Notes: generated by a model from the letters alone, not told the origin. A stretch of 16,012 bases of DNA from Candidatus Sediminicultor sextus (GCA_014894735.1 JADBKX010000145.1:1-16012); one strand, 5' to 3'; positions 7,388 to 15,853 are shown, counted from the first letter of the stretch. Made by a program: numbers and translations.

Positions 7388-8956
7388 ATGGAAACAAAAC
7401 ATAAAATTGTTAAATATGCAGGAATAGTAATCATTGCCACTATATTTTGCAGGATATTAGGTTTGGGCAGAGAGATAGTGATTTCAAATAGATTCGGAGC
7501 AGGGGTTGAAACCGATGCTTTTTTTATCGCTTTCATGATCCCTAATTTATTGAGGAGTTTTTTGGGAGAGGGTGCTTTAAATTCAGCTTTCATACCTATT
7601 TTTGCAGAGCATTTAACCAATCATGATAGGAAAAAAGCAGAGTATTTTGCCAGCAATGTTTTAAATATTTTAATTATAATCTTAATAATTGTAGTAGCTT
7701 TAGGTATTTGGGGAGCTCCTTTGTTAATTGATATAATCGCTATTGGTTTTAAAAATAATATATATAAATATCAATTAGCTATAAATCTTACCAGAATTAT
7801 GTTCCCTTATATAGGTTTCGTGGCAGTTGCTGCTTTATTTATGGGTATATTGAATTCTTATAATCATTTTTTAGTACCTGCCTTATCACCGGCTATGTTA
7901 AATATTTCTGTTATTGTTTTTGCTCTTACTTTAAGTTATAAATATGGAATATTTAGCATAGCCTGGGGAGTAATTTTAGGGGGGATAGGTCAGGCATTAA
8001 TACAAACCCCGGTATTGATAAGAAAAAAAATAAAATATAGCTTCGTAGTGGATTTTAATGATCCGGGAACAAAAAAATTATTAAAACTATTAATACCTGC
8101 CATGATAGGCCTGGCTATTAGTGAGATTAATGTCATAGTGGATAAGACAATTGCTTCTACTTTGATTAATGGAAGTATTTCAGCTTTATATTATTCCAAT
8201 AGATTGGTACAATTTCCTTTGGGAGCATTTGGAATTGCTATATCTATTGCTATCTTTCCTACACTTGCTAAACAGACGGCAAAAAATAATATTACTGAAT
8301 TTAAAAAGTCATTATTATTTAGTCTAAGAATATTATTATTTTTCATCGTTCCATCAGCTGTGGGATTAATAGTATTAAAGGATTCATTGACTCGTTTAAT
8401 ATACGAACATGGTATATTTAGCAGAGTTGCAACTAATATGACTGCAAGTGCCTTATTGTATTATTCTATTGGCCTGTTTGCCTATGCTTGCGTTCGATTA
8501 ATTACCATGTCTTTTTATGCTTTAAAAGATACCAAAACTCCGGTAAAGATCGGAATCTATATAGTACTTATAAATATTGCTTTAGATTTAATTTTAATTA
8601 GATATTTGGCTCATTCCGGTTTAGCGTTAGCTACATCAGTAGCGGCCATAATAAATCTGATTATATTATTAAAATTTTTACAGGATAAAATCGGGAATCT
8701 TGGATTAAAATCTCAAACATCATTTTTGATAAAAATTATTATATCTTCAATATGTTTAGGAATAGTCTGTGTTTTGGTTGGAAATTATTTTGGCAGCGTA
8801 TTGGACTTAAATGATAAATATAATCAGATTATTCAAGTAACTGCTTCTATTTTTAGCGGAGGTTTGGTATATTTTATTATTAGTTATATACTTGGTGTGA
8901 AAGAAGTTAGAAATTTAAAACAAAGCATAAAAACAATCTTAAGGAGCAAAGAATAA
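7388..8956 (+). CDS. murJ: Lipid II flippase MurJ (MviN family)
   Basis: MurJ moves lipid II, the peptidoglycan precursor, across the inner membrane. The 522-residue product is almost entirely membrane helices (about 14 expected, MOP superfamily). The conserved N-terminal region is clear: CRILGLGREI (21-30), NRFGAGVETDAFFIAF (34-49), IPNLLRSFLGEGALNSAFIP (51-70). By alignment with E. coli MurJ (offset about +4), residues known to be needed there are present: R22, R28, D43 and R56. The segment YYSNRLVQFPLGAFGIAI holds the counterpart of the essential Arg in helix 8. The start ATG has AAGGAG (7378-7383) 4 bases upstream, a little close. lepA starts 3 bp after the stop. Its place between rpsT and lepA is where Bacillus carries sporulation genes gpr and spoIIP. 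Substrate assignment is from family knowledge. Confidence 0.95.
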   Translation: METKHKIVKYAGIVIIATIFCRILGLGREIVISNRFGAGVETDAFFIAFMIPNLLRSFLGEGALNSAFIPIFAEHLTNHDRKKAEYFASNVLNILIIILIIVVALGIWGAPLLIDIIAIGFKNNIYKYQLAINLTRIMFPYIGFVAVAALFMGILNSYNHFLVPALSPAMLNISVIVFALTLSYKYGIFSIAWGVILGGIGQALIQTPVLIRKKIKYSFVVDFNDPGTKKLLKLLIPAMIGLAISEINVIVDKTIASTLINGSISALYYSNRLVQFPLGAFGIAISIAIFPTLAKQTAKNNITEFKKSLLFSLRILLFFIVPSAVGLIVLKDSLTRLIYEHGIFSRVATNMTASALLYYSIGLFAYACVRLITMSFYALKDTKTPVKIGIYIVLINIALDLILIRYLAHSGLALATSVAAIINLIILLKFLQDKIGNLGLKSQTSFLIKIIISSICLGIVCVLVGNYFGSVLDLNDKYNQIIQVTASIFSGGLVYFIISYILGVKEVRNLKQSIKTILRSKE

Positions 8957-8959
8957 ATA

Positions 8960-10771
8960 ATGTTAGAAGATTATCATTGTAACATTGAAAATATCAGGAA
9001 TTTTTCTATAATCGCCCATATTGATCATGGAAAATCAACCATAGCTGATCGGTTACTGGAATTTACCGGAACAATTTCGGAGAGAGAAAAAAGAGAACAG
9101 ATATTGGACGATATGGATTTAGAAAGAGAAAAGGGAATAACTATTAAATCAAAAGCAGTAAGATTATATTATCACTCCAAAGATGGGAATGAATACATTT
9201 TAAATTTAATTGATACCCCCGGACATGTTGATTTTTCATATGAAGTATCTCGTAGTCTTGCGGCATGTGAGGGTGCTTTGTTGGTTGTTGATGCATCCCA
9301 AGGTGTCCAAGCACAAACCATAGCAAATATTAATTTAGCACTGAAAAGTAATTTGAAAATTATTCCGATAATTAATAAAATTGATCTTACTACAGCAAAC
9401 CCAGATAGAGTTGCTAAGGAATTACAAAATATTTCAGAAATAAAAGAAGAGGAAATAATTTTAGCAAGTGCTAAAGAAGGAATCGGAACTTCTGATATTT
9501 TAGAAGCAATTGTCAATAGAATTCCATCACCAAAAGGGAGTTTGCATCTGCCCTTAAGAGCACTTATATTTGACTCGGTCTACAATTCATACAAAGGAAC
9601 CATTGTCTATGTTAAGGTAGTAGATGGTGTAATAAAGCCAGGTATGTTTATTCAAGCTATGTCTAATGACACAAAATATGAAGTTGCAGAAGTAGGAATT
9701 TTTCGTCCTAAAATGCAGACCATAAAAAAACTTACTGCCGGGGAAGTGGGATATATAATAGCTGGATTTAAAAATATTAAAGATACTCACGTAGGTGATA
9801 CGATTATCGATGCTTCTAACCCATCCCGAGAGAGCCTTCCCGGATATAAAAAGGTTACACCTTTGGTTTTTTGCAGTATCTATCCGATTGATAATAAGGA
9901 ATATGAAAATCTAAAGATTGCTCTGGAGAAGCTTAAATTGAATGATTCATCTCTTTTTAGTGAAGACGAAACATCAGAAGCCTTAGGTTTCGGCTTTAGG
10001 TGCGGGTTTTTAGGATTGCTGCATATGGAGATTATCCAGGAAAGATTAGAAAGGGAGTATTACATAAATTTAATCGCCACTACCCCGAGTGTAATGTATC
10101 AAGTAACTAAAAAAAATGGGGAAATGCTAAAAATAAGTAATCCTTCCTCTTTCCCTTCAAGAAATGATATTGAAAAGATTGAAGAACCATATGTAAAAGT
10201 AAATATCATTACTCCCAGCAAATGTATTGGCGCAATTATGGATTTAGTTCAGGAAAGAAGAGGAATCTTTAAAAATATGGAATATATTGACGAAAAGATA
10301 TTAAAATTGGATTATCATTTGCCCTTAAATGAAATTATTATAGATTTTTATGATAAATTAAAATCGATAAGCAGCGGATATGCTTCGCTTGATTATGAAA
10401 TAATAGGATATCAGTCCTCCGATTTGGCAAAAGTTGATATATTGGTTAATCATCAATTAGTGGATGCCCTATCTTTTATCATATATAAAGATAAGGCATA
10501 TACCCGGGCAAGAAAGATAGTAGAAAAACTAAAAGAAATTATCCCCCGCCAAATGTATGAAGTTCCACTGCAAGCGACCATTGAAGGAAAAATTATTGCT
10601 CGAGAAACCATAAAAGCTCTAAAAAAAGATGTATTAGCTAAATGTTATGGAGGAGACATTACCCGCAAAAGAAAACTGTTGGAAAAACAAAAAGCCGGTA
10701 AAAAAAGAATGAAAAAAATTGGAAAGGTGGAAATTCCACAAGAGGCCTTTTTAGGGATATTAAAAATTTAA
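8960..10771 (+). CDS. lepA: Translation GTPase LepA (elongation factor 4)
   Basis: LepA/EF4 is a ribosome-binding GTPase with an EF-G-like fold, linked to ribosome assembly and back-translocation. The 603-residue product has normal family length. GTPase motifs: G1 AHIDHGKST (19-27), G2 EKGITI (57-62), G3 DTPGHVDF (85-92), G4 NKID (139-142), G5 SAKEG (170-174). It ends in the LepA-specific C-terminal domain: KCYGGDITRKRKLLEKQKAG, then KKRMKKIGKVEIPQEAF, the marker that separates it from EF-G and TypA. The ATG is 3 bp after murJ; the nearest ribosome binding site, AAGGAG (8941-8946), lies inside the murJ tail 13 bases before the ATG, so coupling to murJ is likely. The lepA-hemW order that follows is typical of Firmicutes and related phyla. 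Confidence 0.97.
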   Translation: MLEDYHCNIENIRNFSIIAHIDHGKSTIADRLLEFTGTISEREKREQILDDMDLEREKGITIKSKAVRLYYHSKDGNEYILNLIDTPGHVDFSYEVSRSLAACEGALLVVDASQGVQAQTIANINLALKSNLKIIPIINKIDLTTANPDRVAKELQNISEIKEEEIILASAKEGIGTSDILEAIVNRIPSPKGSLHLPLRALIFDSVYNSYKGTIVYVKVVDGVIKPGMFIQAMSNDTKYEVAEVGIFRPKMQTIKKLTAGEVGYIIAGFKNIKDTHVGDTIIDASNPSRESLPGYKKVTPLVFCSIYPIDNKEYENLKIALEKLKLNDSSLFSEDETSEALGFGFRCGFLGLLHMEIIQERLEREYYINLIATTPSVMYQVTKKNGEMLKISNPSSFPSRNDIEKIEEPYVKVNIITPSKCIGAIMDLVQERRGIFKNMEYIDEKILKLDYHLPLNEIIIDFYDKLKSISSGYASLDYEIIGYQSSDLAKVDILVNHQLVDALSFIIYKDKAYTRARKIVEKLKEIIPRQMYEVPLQATIEGKIIARETIKALKKDVLAKCYGGDITRKRKLLEKQKAGKKRMKKIGKVEIPQEAFLGILKI

Positions 10772-10785
10772 TTAGGTGATAATTA

Positions 10786-11922
10786 ATGGAATTAGGATTG
10801 TATCTACATTTCCCTTTTTGTATATCAAAATGTCCTTATTGTGACTTTAATTCTTACCAATTGAAAGATGATAATCAGATTTCTTCCTATATTTCCGCTT
10901 TCTATCAGGAGATAACCGCTTATTCTCAAAAATTAAAAAAGAGTAATATAAAGACTATTTATTTGGGCGGTGGTACTCCCACTATTTTATCGGGAGTTCA
11001 AATTTATAATATATTAGAATTTTGTAAAGATAAATTTACTATTGATAAAAATGCAGAGATAACCATAGAAGCAAATCCGGGGACATTAGATGGTGAAAAA
11101 ATAAAGATACTCATTGAATCGGGAATAAACAGATTAAGTTTAGGAGCCCAGAGTTTCAATGATTTATTTTTAAAAAAATTAGGTAGAATACATAATACAC
11201 AAGATATTATCGATTCGTATTTTTTAGCTCGAGAAATAGGATTTAGTAATATCAATATAGATATCATGTTTGCTTTGCCAGGTCAAACAACAGAAGATTT
11301 TCAAGCTACATTGAAAAAGGCTGTTTCCTTGAAGTCAGATCACTTATCCCTGTATAATCTGACCATAAAACCAGGGACAGAATATTATGAAAATTACAAA
11401 AGCAATATCTTAAAGCTTCCCTCGGAAGATGAAGAATATGATATGTATCACTGGGCAATAAAATTTCTCAAAGAGAATAGTTTTGAGCATTACGAGATAG
11501 CGAATTTTGCACGTCCTCATAAGAGATCGCTGCATAACCTAAATTATTGGCAAAATCAACCATATTTAGGAATAGGAGCAGGAGCATATTCTTTTATAAG
11601 AGGGTATCGATATATGAATTTCAAAGATCCGGCAAAATATATCAAAGAAGTAATGAACGATAAATTACCTATAGACCATGGAGAAAAATTATCCTTAAGA
11701 AATAGAATGATAGAAACCATCATTTTAGGTTTGAGGATTAAAGATGGTGTAAGTTATAAAAAATACAAGACAAGATTTGGGATTAACCTTAATGATATTT
11801 TTTCTAAACAGATTGATAAATTGGTCAATTTAGGACTATTAAAAAAAGATGATTGTAAAATAAAATTAACCAATAAGGGTATTTTTCTGGCTAATATTGT
11901 TTTTAGGGAATTTGTTGATTAA
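10786..11922 (+). CDS. hemW: Radical SAM heme chaperone HemW
   Basis: HemW is a radical-SAM-family protein that binds heme and hands it to respiratory proteins; older annotations call it oxygen-independent coproporphyrinogen III oxidase. The 378-residue product shows the [4Fe-4S] motif CISKCPYC (Cys12, Cys16, Cys19) followed by D-F. Phe21 stands where true HemN has a fourth Cys, which favours HemW over HemN. GGGTPT (61-66) is the SAM-binding glycine motif. Further conserved stretches are NRLSLGAQSFND, DIMFALPGQT, LSLYNLTIKPGT and LNYWQNQPYLGIGAGAYS. The C-terminal HemW winged domain (GLRIKDGVSYKKYKTRFG) follows. TAGGTGA (10773-10779) is the ribosome binding site, 6 bases from the ATG. It follows lepA by 14 bp and ends 14 bp before the -35 of the heat-shock promoter; no terminator is seen between. 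Confidence 0.94.
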   Translation: MELGLYLHFPFCISKCPYCDFNSYQLKDDNQISSYISAFYQEITAYSQKLKKSNIKTIYLGGGTPTILSGVQIYNILEFCKDKFTIDKNAEITIEANPGTLDGEKIKILIESGINRLSLGAQSFNDLFLKKLGRIHNTQDIIDSYFLAREIGFSNINIDIMFALPGQTTEDFQATLKKAVSLKSDHLSLYNLTIKPGTEYYENYKSNILKLPSEDEEYDMYHWAIKFLKENSFEHYEIANFARPHKRSLHNLNYWQNQPYLGIGAGAYSFIRGYRYMNFKDPAKYIKEVMNDKLPIDHGEKLSLRNRMIETIILGLRIKDGVSYKKYKTRFGINLNDIFSKQIDKLVNLGLLKKDDCKIKLTNKGIFLANIVFREFVD

Positions 11923-11936
11923 TTTTTCAAAACATC

Positions 11937-11965
11937 TTGACAAATAGATTCTATGGTGATATCTT
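11937..11965 (+). promoter_or_regulatory. Housekeeping promoter of the hrcA-grpE-dnaK operon
   Basis: A full consensus -35 TTGACA (11937-11942) is followed after 17 bp by TATCTT (11960-11965). The -10 has an extended TGn element (TGA at 11957-11959), which can offset its weaker match to TATAAT. Transcription would begin near 11971-11973, just before the CIRCE operator. Confidence 0.85.
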
Positions 11966-11976
11966 ATTTAAGGTAA

Positions 11977-12003
11977 TTAGCACTCTCCCTATGAGAGTGC
12001 TAA
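11977..12003 (+). promoter_or_regulatory. CIRCE operator (HrcA binding site)
   Basis: TTAGCACTC (11977-11985), a 9-base spacer, then GAGTGCTAA (11995-12003): an exact match to the CIRCE consensus inverted repeat. It lies just downstream of the predicted start point and ends one base before the AGGGGTG ribosome binding site of hrcA (12005-12011). HrcA, stabilised by GroEL at normal temperature, would bind here and repress hrcA-grpE-dnaK; the same repeat in the mRNA leader could also fold next to the ribosome binding site. Confidence 0.98.
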
Positions 12004-12015
12004 TAGGGGTGTATA

Positions 12016-13047
12016 ATGGAATTAAACGAAAGAATGAAAACTATATTAGCAGCCGTAGTGCATAGTTATTTTACTACTGCGGAACCGGTTAGTTCATCTA
12101 TTATTGCTCAAAAATATCATTTAAACTTAAGTACCGCCACAATAAGGCATGAAATGTATCTATTAGAAAAAAATGATTACTTATGGCAGCCACATATCTC
12201 ATCGGGGAGAATTCCAACCGATAAAGGCTATAGATTTTATGTAGATAATTTGATGGTAAAAAACTATTTACAGGAAAAAGAAAAGAGAGAGATTATCCAG
12301 ATTTATAAAAAAAGCAAAGAGTTTGAAGAAGCGATGAAGACAACTTCTCAATTATTATCCAAGTTAACTGACAATATAGGGGTTGTATTGGCACCGGTTA
12401 TTTATAATAATATAGTAAAGGAGATTCAGTTTGTACCGGTAGGAAATAATCGTATTTTGACAGTTATCGTTACCGATGCGGGATTAGTCTGCCAAAAAAT
12501 AGTTAACGTTTCCGGAGAAATAAATAAAGATAGATTAAACTATCTATCTAATTTTATCAATAGCAAATTAGCAGAAAAAGATATAGATATAACAAATTTA
12601 AATAATATTTTATTAGATGAATTAGAAAAAATTATATCACTTCAGGAAAGATTTAATTATGTTTATAATTTTTTAGAAGAATGTTTTAATATTAGATATT
12701 CTGAAAATAAAGTTTATTTAGATGGTAGAATTAACCTAATGAAACATCCTGAGTTTAAAGAAACAGATAAACTAAATTATATTTTATCACTTATAGAAGA
12801 AGAAAATATATTAGCCACTACAATAAGAGGATATTTAGGTTTTAGAAAGACGAAAATAATTATCGGCAAAGAAAGTAAACTAAAAGAAATGCAAAATTGC
12901 AGCCTGGTAACAAGTGAATATAGCATAAAAGGTAAGTCAGCTGGGGCAATAGGAATTTTAGGACCAACCAGAATGGATTATCCCAGAATGATTTCTATTA
13001 CTGAATACATCTCGGATAAATTAAGTGAGATATTATCCGAATTATAA
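12016..13047 (+). CDS. hrcA: Heat-inducible transcription repressor HrcA
   Basis: HrcA is the repressor of class I heat-shock genes; it binds CIRCE and is kept active by the GroE chaperonin. The 343-residue product has the N-terminal winged-helix domain (about 4-80), with AEPVSSSIIAQKYHLNLSTA (22-41, the recognition region), ATIRHEM and SSGRIPTDKGYRFYVDNLM (62-80). A GAF-like and inserted dimerisation region follows, ending in the family signature GILGPTRMDYPRMISITEYI. The length is typical. The ATG has AGGGGTG 4-5 bases upstream. It is the first gene of the operon and lies 12 bp behind its own CIRCE site, so it is autoregulated; grpE starts 36 bp after the stop. Confidence 0.97.
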   Translation: MELNERMKTILAAVVHSYFTTAEPVSSSIIAQKYHLNLSTATIRHEMYLLEKNDYLWQPHISSGRIPTDKGYRFYVDNLMVKNYLQEKEKREIIQIYKKSKEFEEAMKTTSQLLSKLTDNIGVVLAPVIYNNIVKEIQFVPVGNNRILTVIVTDAGLVCQKIVNVSGEINKDRLNYLSNFINSKLAEKDIDITNLNNILLDELEKIISLQERFNYVYNFLEECFNIRYSENKVYLDGRINLMKHPEFKETDKLNYILSLIEEENILATTIRGYLGFRKTKIIIGKESKLKEMQNCSLVTSEYSIKGKSAGAIGILGPTRMDYPRMISITEYISDKLSEILSEL

Positions 13048-13083
13048 GATTTTTTCATAATGCTTACTCTTGGAGGATTAATA

Positions 13084-13719
13084 ATGTGTAACAAAAAAGA
13101 TGAAATGGAATTGCAGGAAAAAGCAAAATTAATAGAAAGTAAAAAATATAAATCAATGAATAAAGAAGAAATAATTCGAAAAATAATAGAAAAAGAGGAA
13201 GCATTGAAAAATATAGAGGAGGAATTATCAGAAACCAAGAAATTGGTTCAAGAAAAAGATAATTTATCCAAAGAATATCTGAAGCATTTGGAAAGATTAC
13301 AAGCTGATTTTGATAATTACAAAAAACGTCAGGAGAAAAAACAGAAGGAATTTATTGAATTTGCTAACGAAGAGCTTATAAATAATTTATTATCTGTATT
13401 AGATAACTTAGAAAGGGCTTTAGATTCTACTGAAAATGAAAAAGATACCAAGGCTATAAAAGAAGGTATTAATAATACCTTAAAAGAATTTCATAATATT
13501 TTAAACAAAGAAGGGGTTAAACCTATGCAATCAATTGGTCATAGATTTGATCCTTATAAACATGAAGCGGTAATGAGAATAGACACAGATAAATATTCTG
13601 AAGATACGATTACCGAAGAATTCCGAAAAGGTTACTATATAAAGTCAAAAGTATTAAGACCAGCAATGGTAAAAGTTGCGGTTTCAACTAAAGAGAAAAA
13701 AGATACCGACAAAAAATAA
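13084..13719 (+). CDS. grpE: Nucleotide exchange factor GrpE
   Basis: GrpE is the cochaperone that releases ADP from DnaK so it can rebind ATP. The 211-residue product has a long charged N-terminal coiled coil (about 25-90, including LERLQADFDNYKKRQEKKQ), a helical dimer region (NLLSVLDNLERAL, 101-113) and the beta-wing domain that contacts DnaK: KPMQSIGHRFDPYKHEAVM (146-164), ending GYYIKSKVLRPAMVKVAVS (183-201). I chose ATG at 13084, since GGAGG (13072-13076) lies 7 bases upstream; the ATG at 13060 would add 8 residues across this ribosome binding site. It lies between hrcA and dnaK, as expected. The N-terminal coiled coil is longish but within the range of the family. Confidence 0.95.
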   Translation: MCNKKDEMELQEKAKLIESKKYKSMNKEEIIRKIIEKEEALKNIEEELSETKKLVQEKDNLSKEYLKHLERLQADFDNYKKRQEKKQKEFIEFANEELINNLLSVLDNLERALDSTENEKDTKAIKEGINNTLKEFHNILNKEGVKPMQSIGHRFDPYKHEAVMRIDTDKYSEDTITEEFRKGYYIKSKVLRPAMVKVAVSTKEKKDTDKK

Positions 13720-13758
13720 TTTAAATTAAAGGATATTAAGAAAAGGAGAAATAATATC

Positions 13759-15705
13759 ATGGGAAAAATAATTGGAATCGATTTAGGAACAACTAATTCT
13801 GTTGTCGCAGTTATAGAAGGAGGGAAACCTGTTATCATAGAAAACGCAGAAGGTGGTAGAACTACACCTTCTATAGTTGCATTTACAAAAAAGGGTGAAA
13901 GGTTGGTGGGTTTGTTAGCCAAGAGACAAGCAGTTACCAATCCTGAAAATACAATATTTTCGGTTAAAAGGCTTATTGGTAGAAGATATAATGATGTTGA
14001 AGTGCAAAGAGCAAAAAAAATCTTACCTTTTAAATTAATACCCGGAGAACATACTGACATTAAAATAGAAGCTAACGGTAAAGCTTATAGTCCACAGGAA
14101 ATTTCAGCTATGGTGTTGCAAAAACTTAAAAAATCTGCCGAAGATCACATTGGCGAAAAAATAAGTGACGCAGTTATTACTGTTCCAGCATATTTTAATG
14201 ATAACCAAAGAGAAGCAACTAAAAGCGCGGGAAAAATCGCCGGTTTGAATGTCTTAAGGATTATAAATGAACCTACAGCAGCTGCCTTTGCTTACGGATT
14301 TGATAAGAAGAAAAACGAAAAAGTAGCAGTTTATGATCTTGGAGGTGGAACTTTTGACATTTCCATTTTAGACATCGGTGAAGAGGGAGTCTACGAAGTA
14401 AAATCTACTAACGGTAATACTTTCTTGGGTGGTGACGATTTTGACCAAAGAGTCATACAATGGTTAGTAGATACTTTTAAAAAGGAAAATGGAATAGATT
14501 TAAAAAATGATCAAATGGCCTTGCAAAGATTAAAGGAAGCAGCAGAAAAAGCAAAATGTGAATTATCTTCATCATTGGAAACTGAAATAAATTTACCTTT
14601 CATTACTGCTGACGCCAGTGGGCCAAAACATTTAAGCGTTACCCTAACTAGAGCAAAATTAGAACAACTTACCAATGATCTTATTGAGAGTACCATTGAA
14701 CCATGTAAGAAAGCGCTTGAAGATGCTAAATTTAAACCGGAGGACCTCGATGAAGTAATATTGGTTGGTGGGCAAACCAGAATGCCCAAAGTACAGGAAA
14801 TTGTAAAGAAAATATTTGGAAAAGAAGCAAATAAAGGAGTTAATCCTGATGAAGTGGTAGCAATGGGAGCCGCAATTCAAGCTGGAATTTTAGGGGGGGA
14901 TGTAAAGAAGGACATTCTATTACTTGATGTTACGCCACTATCTTTAGGCATAGAAACTTTGGGTGCGGTATCCACTAGATTAATTGATAGAAATACTACC
15001 ATTCCGACGTCCAAGAGCCAGATATTTTCAACTGCTGCTGACAATCAGTCAGCTGTTGATATAAACATATTACAGGGAGAAAGGCCTATGGCTAAAGATA
15101 ATACCAGTTTAGGGAGATTTCAATTGATTGGTATACCTCTGGCTCCAAGAGGGATTCATCAAGTCGAGGTTACTTTTGATATCGATAGAAATGGTATTCT
15201 CAATGTTAAAGCCAAAGACTTGGGTACTGGAAAAGAGCAAAAAATAACCATTACTGCCTCAAGTGGGTTGAGTAAAGATGAGATAGATAAAAAAGTAAAA
15301 GAAGCAGAGCAATTCGCTGAAGAAGACAAGAAATTAAAGGAAAAAATAGAACTTCGGAATCAGGCTGATACTTTAATTTACACTGTAGAAAAAACTCTAA
15401 AGGAGTCCGGAGATAAAGTTAGCGAAGACGAAAAAAATAGGGCAAATGAAGATATCAAAGATCTAAAGGAAGCTTTAGAAGAAGATGATATAGAAAAAAT
15501 TAAATCGAATATCGAAAAATTAACTACTTCCTCACATAAGCTTGCTGAGGAAATCTATAAAAAGGCATCAGCACAAACACAACAACAGGAAACAGCTAAA
15601 GAAGGTGAAAAAAGTTACCAATCTGAAACCGAAGAAAAGAAAGATGAAGAGAAGGTAGTTGATGCTGATTATGAAGTCGAGAAGGATGAAGACAAAAAAG
15701 ATTAA
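13759..15705 (+). CDS. dnaK: Molecular chaperone DnaK (Hsp70)
   Basis: DnaK is the ATP-driven Hsp70 chaperone. The 648-residue product has the nucleotide-binding domain with phosphate-1 GIDLGTTNS (6-14), NEPTAAAFAYG (170-180), phosphate-2 DLGGGTFD (193-200) and the adenosine motif ILVGGQTRMP (334-343). The interdomain linker lies at about 387-391 (LLLDVTPLSLGIET, 387-400), then the substrate-binding beta domain (NTTIPTSKSQ, FSTAADNQ) and an acidic C-terminal tail ending in Asp/Lys-rich repeats after VVDADYE. Residues 76-98 (YNDVEVQRAKKILPFKLI and onward) correspond to the extra segment found in E. coli and other diderms and absent from Bacillus DnaK. A small oddity is GLLAKRQAVTNP (51-62), where most family members have Gln or another polar residue at position 52. 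AAAGGAG (13742-13748) precedes the ATG by 10 bases. It is 39 bp after grpE, under the CIRCE promoter. Confidence 0.98.
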   Translation: MGKIIGIDLGTTNSVVAVIEGGKPVIIENAEGGRTTPSIVAFTKKGERLVGLLAKRQAVTNPENTIFSVKRLIGRRYNDVEVQRAKKILPFKLIPGEHTDIKIEANGKAYSPQEISAMVLQKLKKSAEDHIGEKISDAVITVPAYFNDNQREATKSAGKIAGLNVLRIINEPTAAAFAYGFDKKKNEKVAVYDLGGGTFDISILDIGEEGVYEVKSTNGNTFLGGDDFDQRVIQWLVDTFKKENGIDLKNDQMALQRLKEAAEKAKCELSSSLETEINLPFITADASGPKHLSVTLTRAKLEQLTNDLIESTIEPCKKALEDAKFKPEDLDEVILVGGQTRMPKVQEIVKKIFGKEANKGVNPDEVVAMGAAIQAGILGGDVKKDILLLDVTPLSLGIETLGAVSTRLIDRNTTIPTSKSQIFSTAADNQSAVDINILQGERPMAKDNTSLGRFQLIGIPLAPRGIHQVEVTFDIDRNGILNVKAKDLGTGKEQKITITASSGLSKDEIDKKVKEAEQFAEEDKKLKEKIELRNQADTLIYTVEKTLKESGDKVSEDEKNRANEDIKDLKEALEEDDIEKIKSNIEKLTTSSHKLAEEIYKKASAQTQQQETAKEGEKSYQSETEEKKDEEKVVDADYEVEKDEDKKD

Positions 15706-15718
15706 ACTAGTCGTTAGT
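15704..15718. repeat. 15-bp patch at the dnaK stop, inverted copy of one before comEA
   Basis: AAACTAGTCGTTAGT overlaps the dnaK stop codon and equals the reverse complement of 2601-2615 except for one base. It is followed by plain sequence up to the first palindrome. Confidence 0.45.
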
Positions 15719-15747
15719 ATTACGTGAAGAAAAGTAGGATTCAAATA

Positions 15748-15832
15748 TAGGGGCTCGATTCCTGTCTGCGTGCGGGAACGCACAGGCAGGCATCGAACCC
15801 GTCTGTTTCGGGGTGGATGAATCGAGCCCCTA
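15748..15832. repeat. Nested palindromic repeat A, downstream of dnaK
   Basis: Outer arms TAGGGGCTCGATTC (15748-15761) and GAATCGAGCCCCTA (15819-15832) pair over 14 bp. Inside the left half is a compact hairpin: CCTGTCT (15761-15767) pairs with AGGCAGG (15784-15790, one G-U) and GTGCG (15770-15774) with CGCAC (15779-15783) around a GGAA loop. CATCGAACCC (15791-15800) is a near-copy of the right arm. It is much richer in G+C than its surroundings, which suggests a mobile or dispersed element of the REP/MITE kind. No T tract follows on the plus strand, so it is not a classical terminator. Confidence 0.75.
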
Positions 15833-15853
15833 CAGGGAATAAAAAAACAGAAA

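Noticed and set aside
13060..13083. Upstream ATG start for grpE
   Set aside because: The strong GGAGG at 13072-13076 lies inside this extension and points to ATG 13084.
13635..14060. A 141-codon open frame on the minus strand opposite the grpE end and dnaK start
   Set aside because: It spans two well-supported genes and their ribosome binding site and shows no domain signature.
15568..15783. A minus-strand open frame of 71 codons running from palindrome A into the dnaK 3' end
   Set aside because: It is mostly the complement of the Lys/Glu-rich dnaK tail, giving a run of Phe/Leu, and its start lies in the repeat; not credible as a gene.
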